Assembly (NCBI GenBank): GCA_964624235.1
Contig: CAZUXY010000060.1
Coordinates: 1-26,051 of the forward strand
From: CAZUXY01 sp964624235
Lineage (GTDB): Bacteria > Spirochaetota > UBA4802 > UBA5368
Reading direction: 5' to 3'
Length of the DNA: 26,051 nucleotides
This document shows, piece by piece, positions 1 to 7,218 of the stretch. The notes beneath the pieces are model-generated. The model worked only from the letters and a program-made list of their open reading frames with translations, had not been told where the DNA came from and made no database searches. Position 1 is the stretch's first letter; each line of letters begins with the position of its first letter. The translations under genes were made by a program, and so were the position numbers.

Positions 1-22
1 AATTTAATCATTGACGGGATGA

Positions 23-147
23 CTGTATCCCCGGGTACAACCATACTGTAGGCCTTAAGATGCGTCGCAGCGCAATTATGACCGGCACGTCACCGCGGTT
101 ATGTATCCCTTGAGGGAGGGAAATCCTGTATCCCCACACAACCATGC
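23..147 (+). repeat. Imperfect direct repeats carrying TGTATCCC upstream of the kinase gene
   Basis: TGTATCCC occurs at 24-31, 102-109 and 127-134. The first and third copies extend into a similar 20-22 base unit, with ACAACCAT shortly after in both. The third copy runs into the first in-frame ATG of the kinase gene. They could be regulator sites or a local duplication; function is unknown. Confidence 0.3.
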
Positions 148-167
148 GGGATCGGGAAGTCATACCA

Positions 168-2675
168 ATGAACATGGTTTCCGGCAGGATATTTTATTAC
201 CCGGCGGTGTTCACGGTAACCGTGGTGCTGCTATACACGCTTTCAGTACACGCGGCTGAACCTGACCTGCCCCGCAACGGAATCTTTAACCCGACCGAAC
301 AGGAACTGGCCCGCGGTCCGGTGAAACTCAACGGGTATTGGATGTTCGCATGGAACCGCCTGGATTTCCCCGCTGAAAAACATTCACACAGAGGCGCGGC
401 GCCGGTGGATTTCATCAGGGTGCCGGGTATATGGAACAATTTCCGTAAGGACGGCGCCGCGGCGGGCGGTGACGGCTTTGCCGCGTACCGCGCAATGGTG
501 CGCCTGCCTTCGGCGACGAAAAACCCGCTGGGAATCATGATAGGCGAGATCGGCACCGCCTACGACCTGTATGTGGACGGCGTGCGCCTGGGGGGAAAGG
601 GGACCGTGGGCACGAACGAACATGACAGCAGTCCCTCCACCATACCCGACCTGTATTTCTTCACCGCGACGGGACCCTTAATCGATATCCTTATACATGT
701 ATCCAACTTCCATTATCGCATGGGAGGGATATGGCATCCGGTAAAGTTCGGCAGGGCGGAAAACCTGGCCCGAGAGCGGAACATGGCCATAGTATATGAA
801 GCGCTGCTGACCGGGATACTGCTGATTATGGCGTTGTACCATCTGGCCATAGCGGTGATACACCGCAGGGAGCGGGCCCACCTGTTTTTCGGGCTTGCCT
901 GTCTCAACATCGCGGTACGGCAGGCGGTAATGAACCAGAAGCTGCTGCTCCTGCTGTTCCCGGGTATCCCGTGGGAGATATACCTCAGGGTTGAGTACTT
1001 CACCAGCGGACTGATGACGCCGCTGTTCGGGTATTATTTTTATTATATACTGCCGGCGTATTTTTCACGGCGGGTGCTCATGGTGTTCAACGTACTGAGC
1101 TTTGTGTTCATGGGCATAGTCTCGGTTACGGGATCCGGGTTCTACACGCATACCATTATCCCCATTGAGATCGTCGTGGCGGTCTTTATCGTGTACTGCG
1201 CATACGAAGTCGTAAGGGCGGTGCTGAAGGGAAACATCTACGCGCGGTATGTATTGCTACCCGGCGCCTTCATGGCCCTCACGGGGGTAAACGACATACT
1301 CTACGTCAACAGGATACTCGATACCACCATACTGATTCCCCTGGGGCTCATCGTGTTCGTATTGTCCCAGGCGTTGATGATCGCGCACCGCTATGACGAG
1401 GCATTTTCGTCGGTGGAACTCCTTTCCGCCGAACAGCGCGAACAGAACAGGAAGCTTGTACAGGTCAACGCTGAACTGACGGTGCTGAAGGGCGAACTGG
1501 AAGCAAAGGTGAGTGAGCGCACCGGCGCGCTGGAGAAAGCGCTCATGAACGCAGAAAGCGCAAACCGCGCCAAGAGCACCTTCCTTGCGAATATGAGCCA
1601 TGAACTCAGAACGCCGCTCAACGCCATACTGGGATTCGGCCAGCTGCTCCAGATGCAGCGGCAGGAAAAGCTTTCCCCGAAACAGTTCGATATGGTGGGC
1701 AACATCCTCACCGGAGGACAGCAGCTTCTGCGGCTGGTGAACGACATACTGGACCTTTCGAAGATCGAGGCCGGCCGCGTTACGGTCCACAAAACCCTCG
1801 TGCCGGTGGCGGGACTCATCGGAGAGGTGAGCGCCTCCATGAAAACGCTGTTCGACAAAAAAAAGCAGGAATTCTCCCTTTCGACAGGCAACGGCCCCGC
1901 CGCTGTCGAGGCCGACGAAGGACACCTGCGGCAGATCATCACCAACCTGCTGAGCAACGCGCACAAGTTCACCGAAGAAGGAAAGCGCATTGGGATCGAT
2001 ATAAAGAACGCTCACGGATGGGTCGAGATCGCCGTCTGGGACGAGGGGATGGGGATTGGGACCGACCAGTTGAAGATCATATTCAGGCCCTTCGAACAGA
2101 TCATTACGAGGTCTTCAGGGAAACCCGCGGGTACCGGGCTGGGCCTCCCCATTTCAAGAAGACTCGCCGAAATGAACGGCGGCACCCTGGAGGCGTCAAG
2201 CAACCTGGGGAAGGGCAGCCGTTTCGTGCTGAGGTTCCCCGAAGCGGTCGGTTTCGAGACCGTATCCGACGGTCCCGCAACCCGGATGGAGGCTTCCGAA
2301 CGCGCTGACATGAAAGGGAACGTGCTCGTGGTTGAAGACAGCGAGATGAACCTGAACCTGCTGAAGCAGATATTCCGCGCCACGGCAGTGGAGGCGGTGT
2401 ACGCGAAAAACGCCGCCGAGGCGATACAGGCGGTGCAGAAAGGGAAATTCGACCTTTTAATGCTGGACATCCAGTTGCCCGACATGGACGGGGTAAGCCT
2501 GCTCGGCGAAATAACACGCAGGCTGGGGGAAGATACCCCTCCCGCCATCGCCGTTACCGCCTTCGCCATGGAGGAGGACACACGTAAATTCATGAAAAAC
2601 GGCTTTGCCGGCCATATCGCCAAGCCTTTTCAGATCGGAGAACTGCTCAACACCATGAAACGGCATCTGGGCTGA
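168..2675 (+). CDS. 7TMR-DISM hybrid sensor histidine kinase/response regulator
   Basis: Inner-membrane hybrid kinase that should sense an extracellular ligand, autophosphorylate on His and pass the phosphate to its own receiver. Numbered from ATG 168, the order is: signal/TM segment ending near VHAAEPD; extracytoplasmic DISM-type beta domain (~30-200); seven-helix 7TMR-DISM block (~209-402); coiled coil (~420-460); HisKA with His478 in MSHELRTPLN; HATPase with N box (NLLSNAHKF), DEGMGIG and GTGLGLPIS; C-terminal receiver with NVLVVEDSEMN, Asp767 in LMLDIQLPDMDG and the late AKPF lysine. I chose ATG 168 because GGGAAG (154-159) sits 8 bases upstream. ATG 144 is in frame but has no close ribosome-binding site. 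The ligand is unknown and no separate response regulator lies beside it. The family call is firm; only the start is uncertain. Confidence 0.93.
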   Translation: MNMVSGRIFYYPAVFTVTVVLLYTLSVHAAEPDLPRNGIFNPTEQELARGPVKLNGYWMFAWNRLDFPAEKHSHRGAAPVDFIRVPGIWNNFRKDGAAAGGDGFAAYRAMVRLPSATKNPLGIMIGEIGTAYDLYVDGVRLGGKGTVGTNEHDSSPSTIPDLYFFTATGPLIDILIHVSNFHYRMGGIWHPVKFGRAENLARERNMAIVYEALLTGILLIMALYHLAIAVIHRRERAHLFFGLACLNIAVRQAVMNQKLLLLLFPGIPWEIYLRVEYFTSGLMTPLFGYYFYYILPAYFSRRVLMVFNVLSFVFMGIVSVTGSGFYTHTIIPIEIVVAVFIVYCAYEVVRAVLKGNIYARYVLLPGAFMALTGVNDILYVNRILDTTILIPLGLIVFVLSQALMIAHRYDEAFSSVELLSAEQREQNRKLVQVNAELTVLKGELEAKVSERTGALEKALMNAESANRAKSTFLANMSHELRTPLNAILGFGQLLQMQRQEKLSPKQFDMVGNILTGGQQLLRLVNDILDLSKIEAGRVTVHKTLVPVAGLIGEVSASMKTLFDKKKQEFSLSTGNGPAAVEADEGHLRQIITNLLSNAHKFTEEGKRIGIDIKNAHGWVEIAVWDEGMGIGTDQLKIIFRPFEQIITRSSGKPAGTGLGLPISRRLAEMNGGTLEASSNLGKGSRFVLRFPEAVGFETVSDGPATRMEASERADMKGNVLVVEDSEMNLNLLKQIFRATAVEAVYAKNAAEAIQAVQKGKFDLLMLDIQLPDMDGVSLLGEITRRLGEDTPPAIAVTAFAMEEDTRKFMKNGFAGHIAKPFQIGELLNTMKRHLG

Positions 2676-2848
2676 ACGTGTAAGCAGAAAACCGTCCGGG
2701 GGCGGGTATATACGGCCGGAATGTTTTTTTAACGCTTTATGACGGGTTATGATGTTTGCTTTATTCGGAAAACGTTGTATTTTTTAGTATAACGTCTTTT
2801 TCGTCACAGGGGGTTGCGTTCAACTGAGGAACACGGCAGGGGTGGAAT

Positions 2849-3694
2849 ATGGATATACTACAAAGACTACGTACCCGGTTTAAAGATTCGGCCATGGAAA
2901 AAGGCTACCGCGAGTATTACCTGCGGCAGGATTCCGTACAGGCGGCAATAGGGGTGGCCGCATTAATGATCCCGATCGTGGTGTTTTCCTATTCCGATTA
3001 CATATTTTTCGGTTACGGACCCATGTTTTACCTGCTGGCGGCGCTACGCGGCGTGATTCTGGTCGCTGCCACGGCGATGATTGTCTCGCTCCTCCGGTCG
3101 GTGCGTATTGTGTACAGGGATTACATGCTGTTCGCGTGGCTGGCGGCGAATTGCGCGCTCAGCATCTACATCAACGCGAACCGTCCTGCCGGGTTCATCC
3201 ATCATACCTATATAGACCTGCTGCTGATCGTTGCGATCTACCTGCTGTTTCCCAATCCGCTGACGCTCCAGACGGCGGTCGCGGTGCCCTTTACGGCGGT
3301 CAACATAGGCTTTATACTGGCCTTCAGGACCGATCTGGCGCCTGCCGTGCTGAACGTGATCATGGTCTCCCACATCCTGGGAAACCTCATGGGCGCCTAT
3401 GTGTCGTGGAACCTCCACTTTTCCCGGCGCATGCAATACCGGCACTGGAAAACCGAGAAAGACCTGAAAGAGGAACTGCAGGAAGCGGCTGAAAACATAA
3501 AGACCCTGAAGGGGCTGCTCCCAATATGCGCCCGCTGCAGAAAGGTGAGGGACGACGGAGGCTACTGGAAGAACCTGGAGGATTACGTGCAGAGCCGTAT
3601 GGACACCACCTTCAGCCACGGGCTCTGCGAGGAATGCGAGAAGGCCCTCTACGGCCAGGAGCAGTGGTATAAGCGCAGAAATGGGACAATGTAA
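2849..3694 (+). CDS. Multi-pass membrane protein with C-terminal paired CxxC (zinc-ribbon-like) motif
   Basis: A 281-residue protein. Residues ~30-195 hold five or six hydrophobic segments. A short coiled coil (~198-222) follows, then a C-terminal motif: LLPICARCRKVRDDGGYW, later FSHGLCEECEKALY. The cysteine pairs are Cys227/Cys230 and Cys260/Cys263, with His257 nearby, so metal binding is plausible. The same tail is known at the ends of many spirochaete and deltaproteobacterial sensor kinases and cyclases; its role is not settled. Here no kinase, GGDEF or other output domain is present, so this looks like a stand-alone sensor or a reduced relic of one. An AGGGGTGGA site lies just before ATG 2849. 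The 3' end overlaps the start of the truncated radical SAM gene by 14 bases, which suggests translational coupling. Confidence 0.75.
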   Translation: MDILQRLRTRFKDSAMEKGYREYYLRQDSVQAAIGVAALMIPIVVFSYSDYIFFGYGPMFYLLAALRGVILVAATAMIVSLLRSVRIVYRDYMLFAWLAANCALSIYINANRPAGFIHHTYIDLLLIVAIYLLFPNPLTLQTAVAVPFTAVNIGFILAFRTDLAPAVLNVIMVSHILGNLMGAYVSWNLHFSRRMQYRHWKTEKDLKEELQEAAENIKTLKGLLPICARCRKVRDDGGYWKNLEDYVQSRMDTTFSHGLCEECEKALYGQEQWYKRRNGTM

Positions 3695-3872
3695 CACGCG
3701 CACATCACCAGGCGATGAACGGGCAGACGATTCATGCGCACCCGAAAACAGGGAAAGGAACCTCGCGGCGGTGACCACTGACGATACGGCCGCACCCGCG
3801 CGGGTATATGTGGAAACCACCACCCGGTGTAACCTCCGATGCGGCATGTGCGTGAAACAGGCCGCAGGGTCA
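3681..3872 (+). pseudogene. Truncated radical SAM protein (N-terminal fragment)
   Basis: ATG 3681 lies inside the end of the preceding membrane-protein gene. The reading frame gives a polar N-terminus and then RVYVETTTRCNLRCGMCVKQ, which is the start of a radical SAM domain. The cysteines of C-NLR-C-GM-C are those that ligate the SAM-bound 4Fe-4S cluster. A few codons later (~3866-3872) the homology stops and the sequence becomes the 3' end of the convergent dehydrogenase gene. The frame stays open to 4007, but those codons are antisense to that gene. The rest of the barrel is absent from this window, so I call it a deletion or rearrangement remnant that cannot make an active enzyme. A misassembled junction is an alternative. 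Confidence 0.7.
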
Positions 3873-4727
3873 TTTTTTAATTCTGTTCTTCATCCTCATT
3901 TCCCTGAAGTTTCGATCAGATCCCAGTATCAGAGACCTGTAAAAGCGGGGGAAAAGCCGCTGCATCCAGTCGATCAGGCGCGCGTCGATGCCTATAAGCA
4001 GACGTGACCGGTCGTTTTTAATTGCCCCCACGATCCGGGCAGCGGCTTCACGCGCGGTGGTGCGGGCGATACGGTCGAAGGTCGCCTCCAGCTTTTCCCG
4101 GTCAGGCGCCTGCCCCGCGGTGTTTTTCAGACGGCTGTTACGCACGATATTGGTTTTGATCCCACCCGGGTGTACGCAGACCGCCCTGATGTCGGCGTCG
4201 CTCAGTTCAAGCTCCATCTGCAGCGTTTCGGTGAATCCGCGGACAGCGAATTTAGACGCGCAGTACCCGGCCTGGGACGGAACGGCGATAAGCCCCAGCA
4301 CGCTCGACACGTTGACGATGCGGCCTTTACCGGCCTTCCGTAAATGGGGGAGGAACGCCCGGGTCCCGTGAACTACACCCCAGAAGTTGATATTCATTAT
4401 CCATTCGAGATCCTCGTCGCTCGTCGCGTCCATGAAGGCGGTAAGGCTCACGCCGGCGTTGTTGACGACAATGGTGGCTTTGCCGTGTTTTTTCACCACC
4501 TCGTCGGCGAAACGGTACACCGCGTCCCGGTCGGCGACATCAACGATGTGCCGCGATATCCTGATCCCCTCTCGGGCGGCCAACCGCGCCGTTTCGCCCA
4601 GGGCCTTTTCGTCCCGGTCGGCGATCGCGAGACCGCAGCCTTCACGGGCCAGCATTAGCGCCGTTTCGCGGCCAATGCCCGAGGCGGCCCCGGTGATTGC
4701 CGCGACCTGGTTCGTCAGATCTTTCAT
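3870..4727 (-). CDS. Short-chain dehydrogenase/reductase (classical SDR)
   Basis: A 285-residue NAD(P)-dependent oxidoreductase. The Rossmann cofactor motif is ITGAASGIG (residues 11-19), followed by VVNNAG (88-92). The catalytic set is Asn112 or Asn114, Ser142 in NVSS and Tyr155/Lys159 in YCASK, with the PGG step after the active site. The acidic residue ending strand 2 (IADRDE) suggests an NAD(H) preference. A GGGGGAAA site sits about 6 bases before the ATG at 4727. The C-terminal extension after the fold is basic and aromatic (WMQRLFPRFYR), as in membrane-associated SDRs. The gene is monocistronic; its stop TGA (3870-3872) abuts the broken radical SAM gene on the other strand. The substrate cannot be read from sequence. 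Confidence 0.9.
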   Translation of the reverse strand: MKDLTNQVAAITGAASGIGRETALMLAREGCGLAIADRDEKALGETARLAAREGIRISRHIVDVADRDAVYRFADEVVKKHGKATIVVNNAGVSLTAFMDATSDEDLEWIMNINFWGVVHGTRAFLPHLRKAGKGRIVNVSSVLGLIAVPSQAGYCASKFAVRGFTETLQMELELSDADIRAVCVHPGGIKTNIVRNSRLKNTAGQAPDREKLEATFDRIARTTAREAAARIVGAIKNDRSRLLIGIDARLIDWMQRLFPRFYRSLILGSDRNFREMRMKNRIKK

Positions 4728-4878
4728 GTTCGTTTCCCCCTGGAATGATAGGTGTCGGCACCGGCGATAATCCGCTGAAGCGGCCGGGATGTAAATTACA
4801 AATTATTCAATCTTTGAGGTTGAGAGTTTCTCACAGATGAGGGAGCGCCGTTGAACAGTTATGGGTAAGGCATGCCCC

Positions 4879-4893
4879 TGCCTCCGGCCCGGA
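4879..4893. terminator. Small GC hairpin downstream of the phage-like gene
   Basis: CCTCCG-gcc-CGGAGG forms a perfect 6-bp stem 42 bases beyond the stop of the minus-strand gene at 4935. There is no T run on either strand, so a terminator role is only possible. Nothing else in 4728-4934 was recognised. Confidence 0.25.
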
Positions 4894-4934
4894 GGTTGAA
4901 GAGCATGCGACGATAGTAGTCCCGTAGGGCCTTT

Positions 4935-5414
4935 TCAGGCCGCTTTTACCTGTTCAGGATGGCCGTCAAAGGGTTCCTGAAGGGGTTTCGAAGGGGTTTC
5001 GAAGAGGAAACGGAGTGCCGACGCAGCGGCAACGGAGGATCGACGGAGCCTCTTTTTTATAACGTGCAGTGGATTCCCGGCCGGAAAGACGGCCGTACCG
5101 GTGACAACAGGGGCGGTTTCGCCGTACAGCACGGTGCGCAGGTACAGGTGGTATCCCCTGCAGCTCTTTTTGAGCTTTTTACGGTTTTTGCGGGCCAGAT
5201 GGTTCCATATATGCTTTTCATCGTCACTCAGGGTCTGCCAGCTGTGCACTGCGTCGGCAAACAGGCCCCTGCGTGTCTGCTGAGCATCCGAACGGGGATT
5301 GCGGCGCTTTTTAAAAGGATACATGCGGGTCTCGTCGTTCACCGTGGAGAAGACCACCTTGCCGAAACGGCCCCTGATATTGTGTACGGGAAAGCCGGTT
5401 TCAATTTTAGCCAT
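4935..5414 (-). CDS. Hypothetical basic protein, phage-structural-like N-terminal motif
   Basis: A 159-residue soluble basic protein. The first ~95 residues contain GRFGKVVFSTVNDETRMYPF, then NPRSDAQQTRRGLFADAV, then WQTLSDDEKHIWNHLA and a YHLYLRTVL segment. I recall this pattern (P-x-NPR-[ST]-x-x-Q, F-x-x-A-V-x-x-W-x-x-L-[ST]-x-x-E-K-x-x-[WY]-N, then an aromatic-rich segment) from small proteins of phage and prophage-like loci; that is memory, not a search. The last 60 residues look low in complexity and may be a lineage-specific tail. The start is supported by GGAGGAAAA four bases before ATG 5414. No other phage gene lies beside it, so it may be an orphan. Function unknown. Confidence 0.6.
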   Translation of the reverse strand: MAKIETGFPVHNIRGRFGKVVFSTVNDETRMYPFKKRRNPRSDAQQTRRGLFADAVHSWQTLSDDEKHIWNHLARKNRKKLKKSCRGYHLYLRTVLYGETAPVVTGTAVFPAGNPLHVIKKRLRRSSVAAASALRFLFETPSKPLQEPFDGHPEQVKAA

Positions 5415-5740
5415 GAGTTTTCCTCCAAATATGGGTTATTATTAATGACGTATAAGGGGCGAGAAAGGATGAATTTTTTTGCTGATAGTGATAAAAAATT
5501 TAAATATTTTGCCAGAGGTTCAACCCGAATCATGTTATTTGTGTCAAAGGCTTTTCCTTACAAGGTTGTAAGGAATATTCTTACGCCTAACGATATTTTT
5601 ATGCTTTTCAATAGAACTCAGCCACACCCATCTCATATAACGACCGCGCCTCATCTCTTTGCGTCATCATGATACGCGTATAGGGACTCCGTGCCGGGCG
5701 ATTGACGACCCGCATCAATAACCTGATTGCCGGTATTCTG
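5415..5740. other. AT-rich non-coding stretch with an 8-bp inverted repeat
   Basis: No convincing gene. ORFs here on both strands lack family features and good ribosome-binding sites. TTCCTTAC (5554-5561) and GTAAGGAA (5568-5575) form a perfect 8-bp stem with a 6-base loop and no strong T run. Base composition is clearly more AT-rich than the flanking genes. Confidence 0.4.
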
Positions 5741-5775
5741 TTGACAAAAATGATACTATAATTACACTATAATTA
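5741..5775 (+). promoter_or_regulatory. brnTA promoter with 10-bp direct repeats
   Basis: A perfect -35 TTGACA at 5741-5746 precedes two copies of ACTATAATTA (5755-5764 and 5766-5775, 11-base period, one helical turn). The repeats cover the expected -10 region (TACACT at 16-base spacing; TATAAT at 5757 and 5768) and touch the toxin ATG. There is no Shine-Dalgarno before that ATG, so a nearly leaderless transcript is possible. BrnA-type antitoxins are known to repress their own promoters, so these repeats are natural operator half-sites. Confidence 0.55.
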
Positions 5776-6066
5776 TGAGTGCGATCAGTTTCGTATGGGA
5801 CCCGGCGAAGAATAACGCCAATGTAACAAAGCATGGCGTTTCTTTCAATGAAGCTAAAACCGTTTTTTATGATGAGAACGCCAGGGTCATTTACGATCCC
5901 GATCATTCACTTGAAGAAGACCGTTTCATTACTTGGAATGAGCTTCCAGGCAAATCTGCTGGTCGTAGTTCATTGTTATAGAGAAAAAGATTCAACAATA
6001 AGAATTATATCCGCCAGAAAAGCTAACAGAAGAGAACGCGGGTACTACCGGGAGAATATCAAATGA
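5775..6066 (+). pseudogene. brnT: BrnT-family toxin, frameshifted
   Basis: BrnT is a RelE-fold ribonuclease toxin. The first frame reads FVWDPAKNNANVTKHGVSF and continues to DPDHSLEEDRFIT; it then runs out of homology and stops at 5981. The rest of the family is in the next frame: GMSFQANLLVVVHCYRE, then IRIISARKANRRERGYY, ending at 6066. Removing one T near 5933-5934 joins them into 96 residues, the normal family length. Both halves look conserved, so the frameshift is recent, a sequencing error, or, less likely, programmed. The final TGA overlaps the antitoxin ATG (ATGA, 6063-6066). As written, the sequence would yield a toxin lacking the conserved C-terminal RIISARKA half. Confidence 0.82.
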
Positions 6067-6272
6067 GAAAAGAATACGATTTCACAAAATCAGTTAAGAA
6101 TCCATATGCGAAAAAACTGAAAAAGCAGATCACCATACGACTCGACGAAAACACGGTCGACTATTTTAAGAAAATGTCGAAAGAAGTCGGCATTCCCTAT
6201 CAGAACCTCATCAACATGTATCTTGCCGATTGTGCGAAAACAGAAAGGAAGCTTAAGATCCGCTGGCAATAG
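6063..6272 (+). CDS. brnA: BrnA-family antitoxin
   Basis: A 69-residue antitoxin with a CopG/ribbon-helix-helix type DNA-binding region. It opens with the typical MRKEYDFTKSVKNPYAKK, followed by the ribbon strand KQITIRLDENTVDYF and helices ending YLADCAKTERKL. It is intact and starts with a 4-base ATGA overlap with the toxin frame, so the two are translationally coupled. Its known role in the family is to bind BrnT and repress the operon; the direct repeats before brnT are the likely target. With the toxin frameshifted, the intact antitoxin could act as an orphan repressor or neutralise other BrnT proteins. A fragment of a second brnA-like gene lies 3.4 kb downstream. Confidence 0.88.
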   Translation: MRKEYDFTKSVKNPYAKKLKKQITIRLDENTVDYFKKMSKEVGIPYQNLINMYLADCAKTERKLKIRWQ

Positions 6273-6317
6273 AACGGCGCCTCCTCTCCGCATTCCGCAC
6301 GGTGATTAGCCTGAATA

Positions 6318-7043
6318 TCATTTCCGTATTGCCGGGCATTTCTGTTTCAAAAACGCGTCGAACTCCTCGTTGGTAAGAAACTTGAAAAACACCTCGTCCC
6401 TGTCTTTCGGGTTCGGCCTGAACAGGTCGCTCATCTTCACCACACATTTGTTGCCGTACCCGTCGCTGATCAAGGCGGTCCGCCACAGCTGGGTGATGGG
6501 GATCTCGCCGGTGCGCCATCCGTAATCGATGAGGATGGACCCCTTTTCGGGCGTTATCTCGATGCCCCCGCGGGACCTGACCATCCCGTCGAAATGCGTT
6601 ACCGGCGAGGTTTTGACCGTGTAACCCTCAATCCACACAAGCTCGCCGGTGGTTTTGGAGAATTCTGCCCGGTGGCCCCCTGGGAGCACCGCCGTCACCC
6701 TGTCGGATTCGGTGTCGTTAAAGACGGGCGTCGTTTTTGTTTTATAGGGCAGCAGGTGGAACATCCGCGAACCGGTGGAGCGCGACATTCTTTCGTAATC
6801 GTTGGTCCCTATGAACACCATGAGCATGGAACTCGCGTAGAAGGTACAGCTTCGGTAACGGTCGGCGTTGCCGCGGCGCAGCGTGTCGCCGTAATCGGAC
6901 TTGAGAAAGAAGTACTCCCCGCGGTCTTCCTGCACGGTCATGATGAGGTTTCCCAGGGGTTTCTGTGTGAAGCCATTCAGTGTGCCGGGACCGATAACAA
7001 GGGAGAGAACCAGGAGTACCGTTATTGCCGAAAGGTTTTTCAT
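6318..7043 (-). CDS. Hypothetical exported protein
   Basis: A 241-residue protein with a clear signal peptide, MKNLSAITVLLVLSLVIG, probably cleaved before the FTQKPLG region. The mature part is soluble, with beta-type stretches (GRGEYFFLKSDYG-like, GELVWIEGYTV, GSILIDYGWRTGEIP) and a C-terminal helix rich in Lys/Glu. No family is recognised. The frame is open further upstream to 7277, but I place the start at 7043: it has AAGGAG seven bases before the ATG and begins exactly at the signal peptide. The longer reading would overlap the next gene upstream and bury the signal. A 175-base gap separates it from the lipoprotein gene at 7219, transcribed in the same direction, so the two may share a transcript. 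Confidence 0.7.
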   Translation of the reverse strand: MKNLSAITVLLVLSLVIGPGTLNGFTQKPLGNLIMTVQEDRGEYFFLKSDYGDTLRRGNADRYRSCTFYASSMLMVFIGTNDYERMSRSTGSRMFHLLPYKTKTTPVFNDTESDRVTAVLPGGHRAEFSKTTGELVWIEGYTVKTSPVTHFDGMVRSRGGIEITPEKGSILIDYGWRTGEIPITQLWRTALISDGYGNKCVVKMSDLFRPNPKDRDEVFFKFLTNEEFDAFLKQKCPAIRK

Positions 7044-7218
7044 GACATGCTCCTTGTGACGAACAAAAGTTTTATGTAAAAGGACTTTCAATACGCGGAA
7101 GTCAGTGAACCACCCCGTCACGTAAAGGAATGCTGCGGGGAACTGTGGAAAGAGTATGCGTTGCACTCTCGTGGTATTCTTAAACCCTCTGTGACGGGTA
7201 TCAGACAGGTGCCGGTTA

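Noticed and set aside
1257..2015. 252-codon ORF antisense to the kinase gene.
   Set aside because: The sense frame encodes HisKA and HATPase motifs; the antisense is a GC-bias shadow.
2689..2731. Terminator after the hybrid kinase.
   Set aside because: There is a T run near 2723, but the upstream GC bases do not form a clean stem.
4959..5672. 237-codon plus-strand ORF.
   Set aside because: Mostly antisense to the basic protein at 4935-5414, with an unstructured tail into AT-rich sequence; no family features.
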